A DNA stretch of 64,000 nucleotides, taken from contig CM039502.1 in NCBI GenBank assembly GCA_022432975.1, positions 15,283,143-15,347,142 on the forward strand, read 5' to 3'. The notes under the pieces were generated by a model. That model was not told where the DNA came from. It saw only the letters and a program-made list of their open reading frames with translations, and did no database searches. The position numbers and the translations under genes are program-made. This DNA is from Begonia masoniana. Lineage: Eukaryota > Streptophyta > Magnoliopsida > Cucurbitales > Begoniaceae. This document shows, piece after piece, positions 34,700-45,154 of this stretch. Within the stretch, counting starts at the first letter, position 1; every line of letters starts with the position of its first letter.

Positions 34700-34970
34700 A
34701 AGGCTTAGAAGGCAAACTCTTTGGGGGCAATGTTGGTGCCTTTGGACATACTGGCCTCAAGATTACGGAGCTGTCACAAGGGGGAACTGCAGATTTGTTG
34801 CTATGGCGCTTCAATGGTGCATACAGAGGAGAAGCAAAGCTTGTTGAAGTAAAAGGCCCTAATGACAGGCTCTCGACAGCAGCGTGCATGGCTGCGCTCC
34901 TAAGGATTGTGGATTCACAACAGAGGTTTGCAACGTTAGCCAATGGTGGGTTCATAGAAAACTTAATTGA
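34700..34970 (+). pseudogene. FAN1-like nuclease (VRR-NUC) terminal exon, frameshifted
   Basis: Four stretches in shifting frames match the end of Fanconi-associated nuclease 1: LASRLRSCHKG (from about 34752), ADLLLWRF...GEAKLVEVKGPNDRLS (to about 34876), QQRAWL, then DCGFTTEVCNVSQ to a stop at 34968-34970. EVKGPNDRLS is the VRR-NUC hallmark (the ExK of the PD-(D/E)xK nuclease), and its first part is almost identical in human FAN1. At least three frameshifts separate the pieces and the usual Pro of the PD motif is Ala. It is a dead fragment; the parent exons are not in the window. Confidence 0.78.
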
Positions 34971-35066
34971 CGTTCAAGAGAGAAGTGAAACCTCATTAAT
35001 AATCACCCTAATTTGAAGCTACTATTTGGATTAGTCGAGTTTAGATGAGTTAGACGGCAGGGGACA

Positions 35067-35167
35067 ANNNNNNNNNNNNNNNNNNNNNNNNNNNNNNNNN
35101 NNNNNNNNNNNNNNNNNNNNNNNNNNNNNNNNNNNNNNNNNNNNNNNNNNNNNNNNNNNNNNNNNNN
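35067..35167. other. Assembly gap (about 100 N)
   Basis: A run of unknown bases lies just left of the Ty3 LTR at 35201. Distance and content across it cannot be trusted. Confidence 1.
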
Positions 35168-35200
35168 AATGCGGAGCAAGGTAGCATCTCCGGTTCCTGT

Positions 35201-37086
35201 TGTCACGCCCCTAAATGGGACCTACAATAGAACGAGGGGCAACCGACTCAAAAATTGGTCAACCGTCTGACTCTTAATCTTATTTACTCAGGAAACGCAG
35301 CGGAAAAATTTAATAATTTAATATAAAGCTCGGGTCCAGATCAGTTAAATTAAAACAGGTCTAACGAGTGACACTAAATGATATAATAATATAAGTCCAA
35401 ATAAATTACAGTGTGTATTAAAGAAATTAAAGCTTACATATTTCCAATAAATGTCCAACCTTAAAATTTAAAATTAGTCTTCCAAGGAAAAATTATTAAT
35501 TTAGAGAATTTTTGCTTCCGATCGGGTAACTAAACCTCTTCTTGAATAGATCCTGAAAAATAATAGTAATTTGGGGTGAGTCGACTAAACTCAATAGGGA
35601 TAGAGTTTATTTTCGACAGCAATAAAATATGCATGATTATGTTCAACAATTTATAACATTTTATGAAAGAGATTAAAGACATCGACGTTCGGTGGTCATA
35701 GCCATGATTTAAAAACATCGACTATCTGCGGTCGCACGCTAATTACCCTGATCAGGTTTAGGATTTTTCGCCCAAGGACACGGCTCATACAGCTGTCCTA
35801 TTACTTATAGTTAAAACTACCGTTTGCATCAATTGATAAAAGTATGCAATTGACAAAAATATAAATGAAACAAATGGCATAAAATTAGATAGATATTTTA
35901 TGCTTTAAATATACTTAACCAAAAAATAAATAAATCACTATCTCGAGTGAACTTACAACAAGTCAGAACTCAATATATCCGCTGGTTCAGATTTCAAGAG
36001 TCAAAATATTCATTTAATAGGTGGGTACCTATTCAAAATAAAATTGGAAAAATTTGGGTTAAAATTTGTATCGTAAATTCCCAACTTCTTTTCTTTAAAG
36101 AGATCCATTTATATTCTGGCGAAATATAGTCTAATTTCGGTCCAAAGAAAGTTAGATCGCGGTCCAGATAGAGTCCAAATTCACATTCATGCCAGAATTC
36201 TTTATAAAAACTCTCATTCACTAGTATTTCTACTATTTTAGAATAACAAATGGTTTTTCCAAAAATCCAAGTTTTATCCTTTAATTTCAACCAATATTTA
36301 CAGATAATAAAGCTATAACTTTATACTCAACTGAACCAAAAATATCATATCAGTGAGGAAATGAAGACTTTAAGATTGAGTTTTATACCTTCATAATATT
36401 GAGATTTTTACGTCTAAAAACCAATGATCTGCAAGAAATTGAGAGATTTAAGAGTGTGAGAGTTATACCTCTGAAGACCAATACAAACAGTCTGATCGGC
36501 TCTACCACTACATAGAGTTTAACACCAAATATTTCAAAGTATCTCTCTTCCAAAATCCAAGTAGACAGCACCAATAATCAACTAGATTTGGAAACAAAAG
36601 TTTTTCAAATCGTTTCTTAGCAAGACCAGCAAGATTCAAACTACAATACCCATTTCTCTAAACAAGAAAAGAACCGAAGACACTACAGAAATGGAGAAAG
36701 GTTGCTGTACCAAAGGAATAAGCTAGCGGAACAAGCTTGTGATACACACTGTTCTGGTTTTGGCTCTTTGAGTTACTAGTCGATGAATCTAAAAAATATA
36801 CACAAAAGAGAGAGATAAAACAATGGCGGAGAGGAAATTTAGCAGGAGGATTTAACGGGGAGAGAGAGAGAGGCAGAGACAAAAGACAGAAAGAAAGGGT
36901 TTCAGATGCAAGAGAAAAGAAAAAAAATGAAAACAAACAAAAGCTTCTGCAGAGGAGAGTTTATGGAGAGGGTGAAGGAAATAGGAGAACAGAGAGGGAG
37001 GTGAGTGATTAATGAAGGAAGAAAACTTTTCCAAAGCGTTTACTTCTTTGAAGAAATGCCCACCATTTAAGATGGTGGGTTTCACA
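35201..37086 (-). repeat. 3' LTR of the Tekay-type Ty3 element
   Basis: 1,886 bp, TG...CA, about as long as and clearly similar to 52676-54538 throughout, with scattered substitutions and small indels. The purine tract adjoins its right side. Confidence 0.93.
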
Positions 37087-37099
37087 TTCTCCCTCACTT
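37087..37099 (-). other. Polypurine tract of the Tekay-type element
   Basis: The minus strand reads AAGTGAGGGAGAA immediately before the 3' LTR. It overlaps the end of the pol reading frame. Confidence 0.75.
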
Positions 37100-37116
37100 A
37101 ATGAAATTTTGTCCTC

Positions 37117-37290
37117 GAAATTTGGATCAACTGTGTACACATAGATAAACAAATGAGGATACTTTATTCTCATTTCTGATTCGAGTTCCCAAGTGGCTTC
37201 CTTGAAATTTGGATCAACTGTGAACACATAGGTAAACAAATGAGGATACTTTATTCTCATTTCTGATTTGAGTTCCCAAGTGGCTTCTCT
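37117..37290 (-). repeat. In-frame 87-bp tandem duplication in the chromodomain end
   Basis: GAAATTTGGATCAACTGTG starts at 37117 and again at 37204, and the two 87-base units are nearly identical. On the coding strand this repeats EATWEL(K/E)SEMRIKYPHLF and the following VDPNF. Confidence 0.93.
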
Positions 37291-38493
37291 TTCACTGTGA
37301 TTCTTCCATTGCACTCTCACCAAAGGTACTTCACGGCGACATAGAACTTTGATATCTTGGCTTAAAATTCTATTAGGTTCTTCCTCGTATGAGACATTTT
37401 TTTGGATAAGTATCATAGTCCAGAATATGACATATGACGGGTCAGAGATGTATTTCATCAACATAGAAATATAGAAGACATTATGAATATAATTCAATTG
37501 TGTTGGTAAGTTTAAACGGTAAGCCACATGACCAACTCGTTCTATGATTTGAAATTGGCCAATATATCTGGGAGCCAATTTTCCCTTAACAGCAAAACAA
37601 GTTACACCACGACTAGGTCTTACTTTCAAAAATACAAAGTCCTCTACTTCAAACTCAACTTCTCTTCTTAAAAGATCAGCATAACTTTTCTGACGGCTTT
37701 GAACTGTTTTCAACCTTTCTTTAATTATTTGAACTTGCTCGGTTGTCTCTCGAATCATATCGGGTCCGAGAGTAACACGTTCCTCAGTCTCAGCCCAACA
37801 TAAAGGTGATCTACAAGGTCTTCCATATAAAGCTTTATAAGGCGATATACTAATACTGACTTGGTAACTATTGTTGTAGACAAACTCTACCAAAGACAAA
37901 TGGTTTATCCAACTATCACCAAAATCTAGAACACACGATCTCAGCATATCCTCAAGAATTTGGATAATACGTTCAGACTGACCATCTGTTTGAGGATGAT
38001 GTGCTATACTCAAATTTATCTCGGTGCCTAAAGCTCTCTGAAGTGCTCTCCAAAACTTTGATATGAACCTTGGGTCTCTATCAGATACTATACTCGAGGG
38101 AACACCATGTAAACAAACAATGTTTTCGACATATAACTTACTTAACTTAGTCAAGGAAAAGTCCATTTTGACTGGAATAAAATGGGCCGACTTTGTCAAT
38201 CTATCTACAATCACCCACACAGCATCAAATTTTTGTATTGTCCTTGGCAATCCTGTTATAAAATCCATGGTGATCCTATCCCACTTCCACTCAGGAATAG
38301 GTAAGGGTTGCAATAACCCTGCTGGTCTCTGGTGCTCAGCCTTAACTTGTTGACAAGTCAAATATCGAGAAACGTATTCTCCTACCTCTCGTTTCATTCC
38401 AATCCACCAATATTGACGCTTCAAGTCATGGTACATCTTAGTGCTACCTGGGTGGATAACAAATCTGGACTTATGTGCTTCTGCTAAAACGGC

Positions 38494-40755
38494 TTATCTC
38501 AATTCCACATCTTTAGGTACCACAACTCGTCCTTTGAAATACAAAAACCCATCAGGGCTAATTTCCCAACCGTCAATTTGTTCACCTGATTGAATCTTTT
38601 CAAGTCTTTCTTTTAATTCATTGTCACATTTCTGCATGTCTTTAACAAGATGAAAGAGTGTGGGGGTAGCAACCAAATTAAATACTCGAACTGTTTGATT
38701 ATTTTCCTGGTAATGCGGTTCATTATCTTCTATAGTCATACACCTCTTCCAATCTTCTAACAAAATACTAGAAAGAGATTCTTGAAGGTAACGACTCAAG
38801 GCATCAGCTATCACATTAGCATTTCTAGGATGATACTCTAATTTAAAATAATAATCTCCCATATACTCTATCCATCGAGACTGCCAGAGATTTAGATCAC
38901 GCTGCGTAAATAGATACTTTAAACTCTTATGGTCAAAAAATATTTCAAATTTAGCTCCATACAAATAACTTCTCCAAATTTTTAGAACAAAAATAATAGC
39001 AGCTAGCTCTAAATCGTGTATAGGGTAATTCCGTTCATGTGTCTTTAACTGTCGAGATGCATATGCTATTACTTTATCTTGCTGCATTAAAACACATCAC
39101 AATCCCACTTCAGAAGCATTTGTATATACTACATATGGTAAGTTTTCATCGGGTACTGCTAAAATTGGCGCAGTAATCAACCTCTGTTTAAGTTCATCAA
39201 AAGCCACCTGACATTTATTGTCCCAAATAAACTTTATGTCCTTCCTGGTTAATTGAGTCAAGGGCATAGCAATAGAAGAAAAATTTTGAACGAATCGTCG
39301 ATAATAACCAGCCAAACCTAAGAAACTCCGCACTTCAGTAACATTCTTAGGTGGTTTTCACTCTAACACTACTTTGACCTTAACGGGATATACTGAGATA
39401 CCATTTTGAAAAACGACATAGCCTAAGAACTTTACTTCTGTCATCCAAAAGTCACATTTTTCTTGTTTTTCAAATAGCTGGTGCTCACGTAACGTCTGCA
39501 GGACAATTCTTAGATGTTCCATATGCTCCTCACGAGACTTAGAATATATTAAAATGTCGTTTATGAACACCACCACGAACTGATCAAGATAAGACCGAAG
39601 AACTCGATTCATTAGATCCATAAAGGTTGCTGGTGCATTAGTTAATCCAAACGGAAGTACCAGAAACTTATAATATCCATATCAAGTGCGAAAAGTTGTT
39701 TTAGGAATATCCTGTTCACGAATTTTTAATTGATGGTAGCCAGATCTTAAATCGATTTTTGAGAAGTACTTTGATCCTCCGAGCTGGTCAAATAGATTAT
39801 CAATTCTTGGTAGAGGATATTTATTCTTGATCGTCACGTGATTTAATTTTTGATAATCTATGCATAATCGAAGAGAACCATCCTGCTTCTTTGCAAATAA
39901 GACTAGTGATCCCCACGGAGAAATACTATTCCGAATAAATCCTTTTTGTAGCAAGCCATCTAACTGAATTTTTAACTCATTCAACTCAGAAAAAGCCATG
40001 TGGTACGGAGCAATTGAAATTGGTGCTATGTTGGGTACCAAGTCGATGCAGAACTCAATCTCCCGGTCGGGTGGTAACCCAAGTTCATCAGGAAAAATAT
40101 TAGGGTATTCACAAACAACAGATAAATCAGAATCACGTCTGACAGTATCATGGTTGTCGCTAGCAAAAACACTCCCATATAGCTCCAATCTCTTCTGACC
40201 TCCCAAACAAGTTCGTAAAACAGAATTAACTGGAAACATACGGACATTGCATGGATGGACCAAAACTTTCCCATCTCTCAAAGTAAGGGTTATTCTTCTC
40301 CGACTGCAATCAATTATTGCCTTATAAAGGTTTAACCAATCCATACCCAGAATCACATCAAACTGATCCATATGCATAAGTATCAGGTCAGCAGGTAATT
40401 CGTGCTCATTAATCATAACAACCACAGAACGAACAATTAAATCCATCTCATGTTTCTTGTTCATAGGAATACTCAAAATAAGAGGGCTATCAAGTTTTTC
40501 TAGAGTTACGCCTAAAGCATGAACAGAAGATTTGGAAATAAATGAATGCGTTGCTCCAGTATTGAATAAGACGTGCATCATAGTATTAAATAAGGAAATC
40601 GTACCATCAATGACACCCTGGCTAGATAGATCAAGAGGCTCAGACCCTGTAACTGCATAAGCTTGGCCAGTTACCTTCCCCTTTTCTTTGTTGCTGCCTT
40701 CGAATCCACCCATCGATAAACTAAGATTTGCACTAGCCATGTGATTTGTAGTCAC
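38494..40755 (-). pseudogene. Ty3 protease, reverse transcriptase and RNase H
   Basis: Domains in order: protease ([11 protein letters not shown], usually DTG), the linker ILGMDWL, the RT core ([46 protein letters not shown], usually F/Y-x-DD), the connection ([14 protein letters not shown]) and RNase H (YTNASEVGL, usually [20 protein letters not shown]). Stops interrupt it near 39680 (R to TGA), 39357 (W to TGA) and 39093. Protease, RT and RNase H have each lost a catalytic Asp to Asn, so it cannot be active. Confidence 0.9.
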
Positions 40756-40793
40756 AACAGGAGTGGTGTTAGAAGCAAAGCTCTGCTGGTACC

Positions 40794-42480
40794 TGTAGGA
40801 TCGAGATTGTCTAAGAGGGGGGTGAATTAGACCTTTTTAATTTTAAATCTAACCAAATTTCTCTCTTCAATAAACAACTTATATATTAATAATAGCAGAC
40901 AACTAAATAAAGTGGAGAGAGAGAGAGAGAGAGAAATTCAACACCACAGATTTTAACGTGGTTCGGCCAAACTGCCTACGTCCACGCTCCAAGGCTCCCC
41001 CTTGAAGATTCCTTACTTCTCCTCAACGAGAAATGCTGATCGAACTTTGCGGTCTTCGATCCACAGCCTTACACAATCCTGGATTGAACTTTACGGGCGT
41101 CAATCCACTGCCTTACAGGGTTTTCAGATTTGAATGACAGATTACGCTAATCTACCAACTCTCAAAAACAGAATCTCAAGTTTTGGAATAGAGAGATATA
41201 GATGGAGAATACAGAGTATGATTCGCACGTTAGGGCTCAATAAAAAATTCGCAAAAGTTGTATCTTTGTGCTCTAACCTCGGCTTAAATACTCTGTCTTC
41301 TTTTTCAGCTCTGAATTGAATGCTTCTTTCTTCAAATGGAAAATTTTACCGTTGGGAAGCATCCGTACTAGATCAGGTAGTCGTTGCCGTCTGTAGTTGC
41401 AAGTCGTCGTCGCCATTAAAGTTCTGGAGTTAATGCTGAAAACGACGTCAATGTAGCTTTGCGGCTATTTTGAATTTTGGCGGAAGATTATCAATGGAAG
41501 CAGCTTTAATTCAATCGCCACGTCATCGGTATGTGTTACTCTAAGAGTCCATCGGTATATGCAACTTAAAAGTTATCGGCAGATATATCTTCAACGCCAT
41601 CGGCAGGTGAAGCTTGAAAAACCATCAGCAGGTGTATCTTGAACTTCATCGGCAGGTGCACGCTTTGAAGTCCATCGACAGGTGCACGCTTTGAAGTCCA
41701 TCGGCAGGTGCAAGCTTAACAGTGCCATCGGCAGATGTATCTTCAACTTCATCAGCAGGTGCACGCTTTGAAGTCCATCGGCAGGTGCAAGCTTAACAGC
41801 GCCATCGGCACATGTATCTTCAACTTCATCGGCAGGTGCACGCTTTGAAGTCCATCGGTAGGTGCAAGCCTTGAACTCCATCGGCAGATGCACGTCTTGA
41901 ACTCCATCGGCAGATGCACGTCTTGAACTCCATCGGCAGATGCACGTTGAGAATCCATCGGTACAAGCATTAGCGTTGAACCGCCATCGGCAGAAGTAAA
42001 AATATATGCGCTGAACTGCCATCGGCATAAGTAAAAATATATGCGCTGAACCGCCATCGGCATGTGCAAACTCAAACGCCATCGGTATGAGTATCTTGAC
42101 AAAACCATCGGCAGAAGCACCATTAAACTCCATCGGTATATGTCGTCTAGCGAACGGTTGAAGTAGGCTTTGAACGACTTCTTCTTTTGTCATTTTATCG
42201 ATCGGTAGATGAAGGCCATCGGCAGAAGCCTTCTTTGCTTTGTCGTTTAGCGATCGGTATATGTCTATTTTTAAAAACTCATCGGCAGATGAGTTTTCAG
42301 CCCTGTACACTTAATCACGATTGTTAAACAACTAAAATACCCTTACCAAGGGCATTTCCAACAGATTAAATTACTAATGCATAGTCGTTATTCTCATTCA
42401 CTTAACATAATCAAATTACAATATAACCATTCAAATACATCATCAAAAACATATTTAGACTTAAACATCATAAGTCAACA
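40794..42480 (-). repeat. 3' LTR of the SIRE element
   Basis: 1,687 bp. Blocks align closely with 49912-51572, with small differences and repeat-number changes in the ATCGGCAG(A/G)TG region (about 41575-42300). A 239-codon frame across that region is made by the repeats. Confidence 0.95.
41575..42300. repeat. ATCGGCAGGTGCACGC-type tandem repeats in the SIRE LTR
   Basis: Twenty or more copies of CATCGG(C/T)A(G/T)(G/A)TG are spaced about 25-40 bases apart, with TTGAAGTC, CTTGAACTC or CTTAACAGCGC between them. The other LTR has the same array at about 50690-51390 with fewer units. Comparable words occur in unrelated LTRs in this window. Confidence 0.9.
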
Positions 42481-42493
42481 TCTCCCCCTTTTT
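42481..42493 (-). other. Polypurine tract of the SIRE element
   Basis: The minus strand reads AAAAAGGGGGAGA directly before the 3' LTR, a form typical of SIRE-type copia elements. Confidence 0.85.
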
Positions 42494-42676
42494 GATGATG
42501 ACAACCTATAAATTTGATTAAGTATAACTCTCCCCCATAATCCTAGATCCCCCATAGCAAAAAGCATATAATCCAGATTTTCAAAAACATACAGATATCC
42601 AGTTTACAGTTTTCCAAAGTATGTATATCCAAATCATAGTAACAATAACTAAGTACACATGAATATCAATTATCAA

Positions 42677-44941
42677 TCAAATATATTCTCCCCCATTGAC
42701 ATTATCAAAAACAATCAGAGAGAGAGACAGCAGAACCAATGCATTCATCACAAAGAAGAGAAACATCAGAGAAAAATGTAAGTAGAATTCAATAAAATTG
42801 TTTACAAAGAAAAGCATATATTTAAAGAAAGCTACAAAATGTGTCCAAAAAGCTTGGTTAATCCAAGCGGGCACTTCACAGTTCGAATTGAGATAAGCAT
42901 CTACAAGTGCTGGAAGTGAGTGAATACCAAGAGAGATTGGTGGTTGATAAGGCACTAGTTCCAGACATGGAGGAGTCTCTGGCTGAGGAGCAGCAGAGGT
43001 AGAAGGGCCTTGATACACCACCATGTCCATACATGGAGGAGTTTCGACAGAAGGAGCAGCAGTAGACGTATCAGAAGGAGAGAATGCAAATTCAGCCTCC
43101 TGAAGATCCAGCTTCATGAAACGCACATCTTCATAAACTTCAGGCCGGGAAAATGGAAGAACGAGATCTTTATAGGTAGGCTCAGTGGGGCAGAGAGGAA
43201 CATGTGGTGCAGGGCAAAGAGCCTCAACTTGAGATTTGAGAGCCCGAAGGTTACGGGTGAAAATCTCATTATTTCGATCCAATTTTTGATCCAGTAGACC
43301 CTGAGCCACAACAGCTTCAATGCTCAAATCCTTTTTGAGTTGAGTGATCTTTGTATCAATGGCTGTTCCTAGATTGTCTATGCTTGACTTCAACTCAGTA
43401 TACTGTTCCTCGCTGAGAGAAAATCTCCTATGATAAAGGATGGGAGATACTGGGGCAGGAGCAGATTGCAGATTTGGTGAGGAATGTTGGACTTGGGGAG
43501 CAGGTGGATTTGAAGGAGCAATTGGACTTGAAGGAGGTAATTGGACTGGAGGAGGTGGTTGGACTGGTGATGGAGGAGCTGTATCCTGTTGGACTGGAGA
43601 TGGAGGAGGGATAGGAGGCAGAGCTGGTAAACGAAGTGCAGGAGGAGGAGGTGTAGGATTCTGATCAATGGGAAGGGGCACAGAGGAGGGAGTAGTCATG
43701 TCCTCTGAAAGAATTATCCTTGAGGAAGGGACACGACGTCTTCGTATTAAAGGAGGAGGCTGAAAGCTAGAAGCCTGAGATTGAGAGGGGGAATTAACAA
43801 ATACTGGTATCTCAGAGTCATCCCCTCCTTCAGCAGTGGACTCCTCTAACAGGTCAAGTTTTCTCTTTCCCTTTTTGGCAACTGCTGCCTTAGCAGTATT
43901 TCTCTTCGTAATAGTCAACACAAGCTCCCCTGCTCTGGTTCTCTTAATTCCCATTTTGCTCATAGTGGTTTTGGAATAGTAACTGGAGGGTTTAAGAGTG
44001 ACAGGATCTTCATCCTCAAGAAAGACAACCTCAAGCTTAGCTAGTATCTTCATTAAAAGCAGGTTGTAAGGTAGAGAGGTAGTCCTGGATGACACTGCCA
44101 GAATCATCCTTCGAACAACTACATATCCAATATTGAAGGGGGTCTTGTAGTAGAGTGCAAACAGAACAAAAAGTTTCATGGCACTCACTTCGTCGTGGTG
44201 ACCACCCTTAGGGACAATATTGTACCCTATCATCTGATGAAATAGTCTAGTCCTAGCGGTCAGGTGTTTGCCCTTTAAATGATCAGGGATATGGTTTGGG
44301 TTCAAGGCAATGGTCTTGAGAAAACCGAAACCATCATCGGTACCAAAGAACGGAGGCTCAGTGCCGGATACATATTTGTAGGGGCAACTATCTAGGTGAG
44401 GGCACTCCAAAATGCCATTAATGAATTGAGGAGTAATTTCAATGTGCTTGTTATACACATAGCTTTTGATAGTAGAGAAATCAGATGTAAAACTTAGATT
44501 GACATAGAACATTTTAATGGCTTCCGGGTAATAGAATGAATCTACATCAAAAAGACCTAGTAACCCGAGATGCTTCAAGGGTTCGACAATTTTCATACCA
44601 ACTAAGTCATCAAAGTAGATACCTCGACTGGAAATTAATGACTTGAACTGAAAGTCGTCATGGTATCTCAACTCAACAGCTTCTGAAAGAAAGAAGAGAG
44701 ATGGCCATGCTTTTGCACGAGGGATCACTCGTGGAGGACGTGTTGAAGTTTTGGCCTTCTTCTGGACCGGTTTGGAAATGGCGTGGGAGGAGGAACCCTG
44801 ATAATCCATGGGAAGAATAGGATTCGAGAGAGACGATTGGAAGGGAAGGGTTTTTCTGAAAGAGCGCGAAATGTGAAGCGTCTTTGAGAAGAAGCAGAGT
44901 TTAAATGAAAAAAGGGGCATCGCCCGACGAGATGGAGTCAC
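42677..44941 (-). CDS. SIRE env-like ORF with plant transposon-protein domain (754 aa)
   Basis: One uninterrupted frame lies between the RNase H stop (45155) and the purine tract. Residues about 80-310 form a domain (AWPSLFFLSEAVELRYHDDF, FYVNL, ITPQFINGIL, LTARTRLFHQMIGYNIVPKG, SLPYNLLLMKIL) shared with MULE gene B. Next come a basic segment (KKGKRKLD), a Pro-rich region (about 417-500), a probable coiled coil (about 505-580) and a strongly hydrophobic C-terminus (about 700-745) able to form one or two membrane segments. SIRE elements are known for an 'envelope-like' ORF here, named by position and membrane segments, without shown envelope function. Its being open while gag and integrase are broken is notable. 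Confidence 0.8.
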   Translation of the reverse strand: MTPSRRAMPLFSFKLCFFSKTLHISRSFRKTLPFQSSLSNPILPMDYQGSSSHAISKPVQKKAKTSTRPPRVIPRAKAWPSLFFLSEAVELRYHDDFQFKSLISSRGIYFDDLVGMKIVEPLKHLGLLGLFDVDSFYYPEAIKMFYVNLSFTSDFSTIKSYVYNKHIEITPQFINGILECPHLDSCPYKYVSGTEPPFFGTDDGFGFLKTIALNPNHIPDHLKGKHLTARTRLFHQMIGYNIVPKGGHHDEVSAMKLFVLFALYYKTPFNIGYVVVRRMILAVSSRTTSLPYNLLLMKILAKLEVVFLEDEDPVTLKPSSYYSKTTMSKMGIKRTRAGELVLTITKRNTAKAAVAKKGKRKLDLLEESTAEGGDDSEIPVFVNSPSQSQASSFQPPPLIRRRRVPSSRIILSEDMTTPSSVPLPIDQNPTPPPPALRLPALPPIPPPSPVQQDTAPPSPVQPPPPVQLPPSSPIAPSNPPAPQVQHSSPNLQSAPAPVSPILYHRRFSLSEEQYTELKSSIDNLGTAIDTKITQLKKDLSIEAVVAQGLLDQKLDRNNEIFTRNLRALKSQVEALCPAPHVPLCPTEPTYKDLVLPFSRPEVYEDVRFMKLDLQEAEFAFSPSDTSTAAPSVETPPCMDMVVYQGPSTSAAPQPETPPCLELVPYQPPISLGIHSLPALVDAYLNSNCEVPAWINQAFWTHFVAFFKYMLFFVNNFIEFYLHFSLMFLFFVMNALVLLSLSLIVFDNVNGGEYI

Positions 44942-45154
44942 ACGTGTAAGACAGATTAACCCGATGGGTCACACGTGTCGGTAGATTTAAGAAATGCAAA
45001 TACATCTTCCGGTGCCTATAGAAAAACACAGCATCTACCGATGCTTTCCGATAGACATGCATCTTCCGATGCCTATTGAAAAACTCAGCATCTACCGATG
45101 CCATCACAGAAGGAAATGCTCTAACACTCAGGAATTTCCAACAGATGAATAAAC

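Larger units (their letters stand above)
37009..38480 (-). pseudogene. Ty3 integrase and chromodomain
   Basis: The frame starts after a stop near 38490. It has a zinc-binding region (HPGSTKMYHDLKRQYWW...YVSRYLTCQQVK, where the expected Cys-x2-Cys reads Tyr-Leu-Thr-Cys), the DDE core (Asp in TMDFITGLP, Asp in VSDRDPRF, Glu in DGQSERIIQILE), the GPY-type C-terminal domain and a chromodomain (EEEPNRILSQ...VQWKNHSEREATWE). The last 29 codons of the chromodomain end are tandemly duplicated. The frame runs through the purine tract 78 bases into the 3' LTR. The chromodomain places it among chromoviruses (Tekay/Del-like). Confidence 0.88.

Noticed and set aside
41591..42310. 239-codon minus frame in the SIRE LTR
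   Set aside because: It is made by the ATCGGCAG(A/G)TG tandem repeats; the peptide is repetitive and the other LTR keeps it only in pieces.
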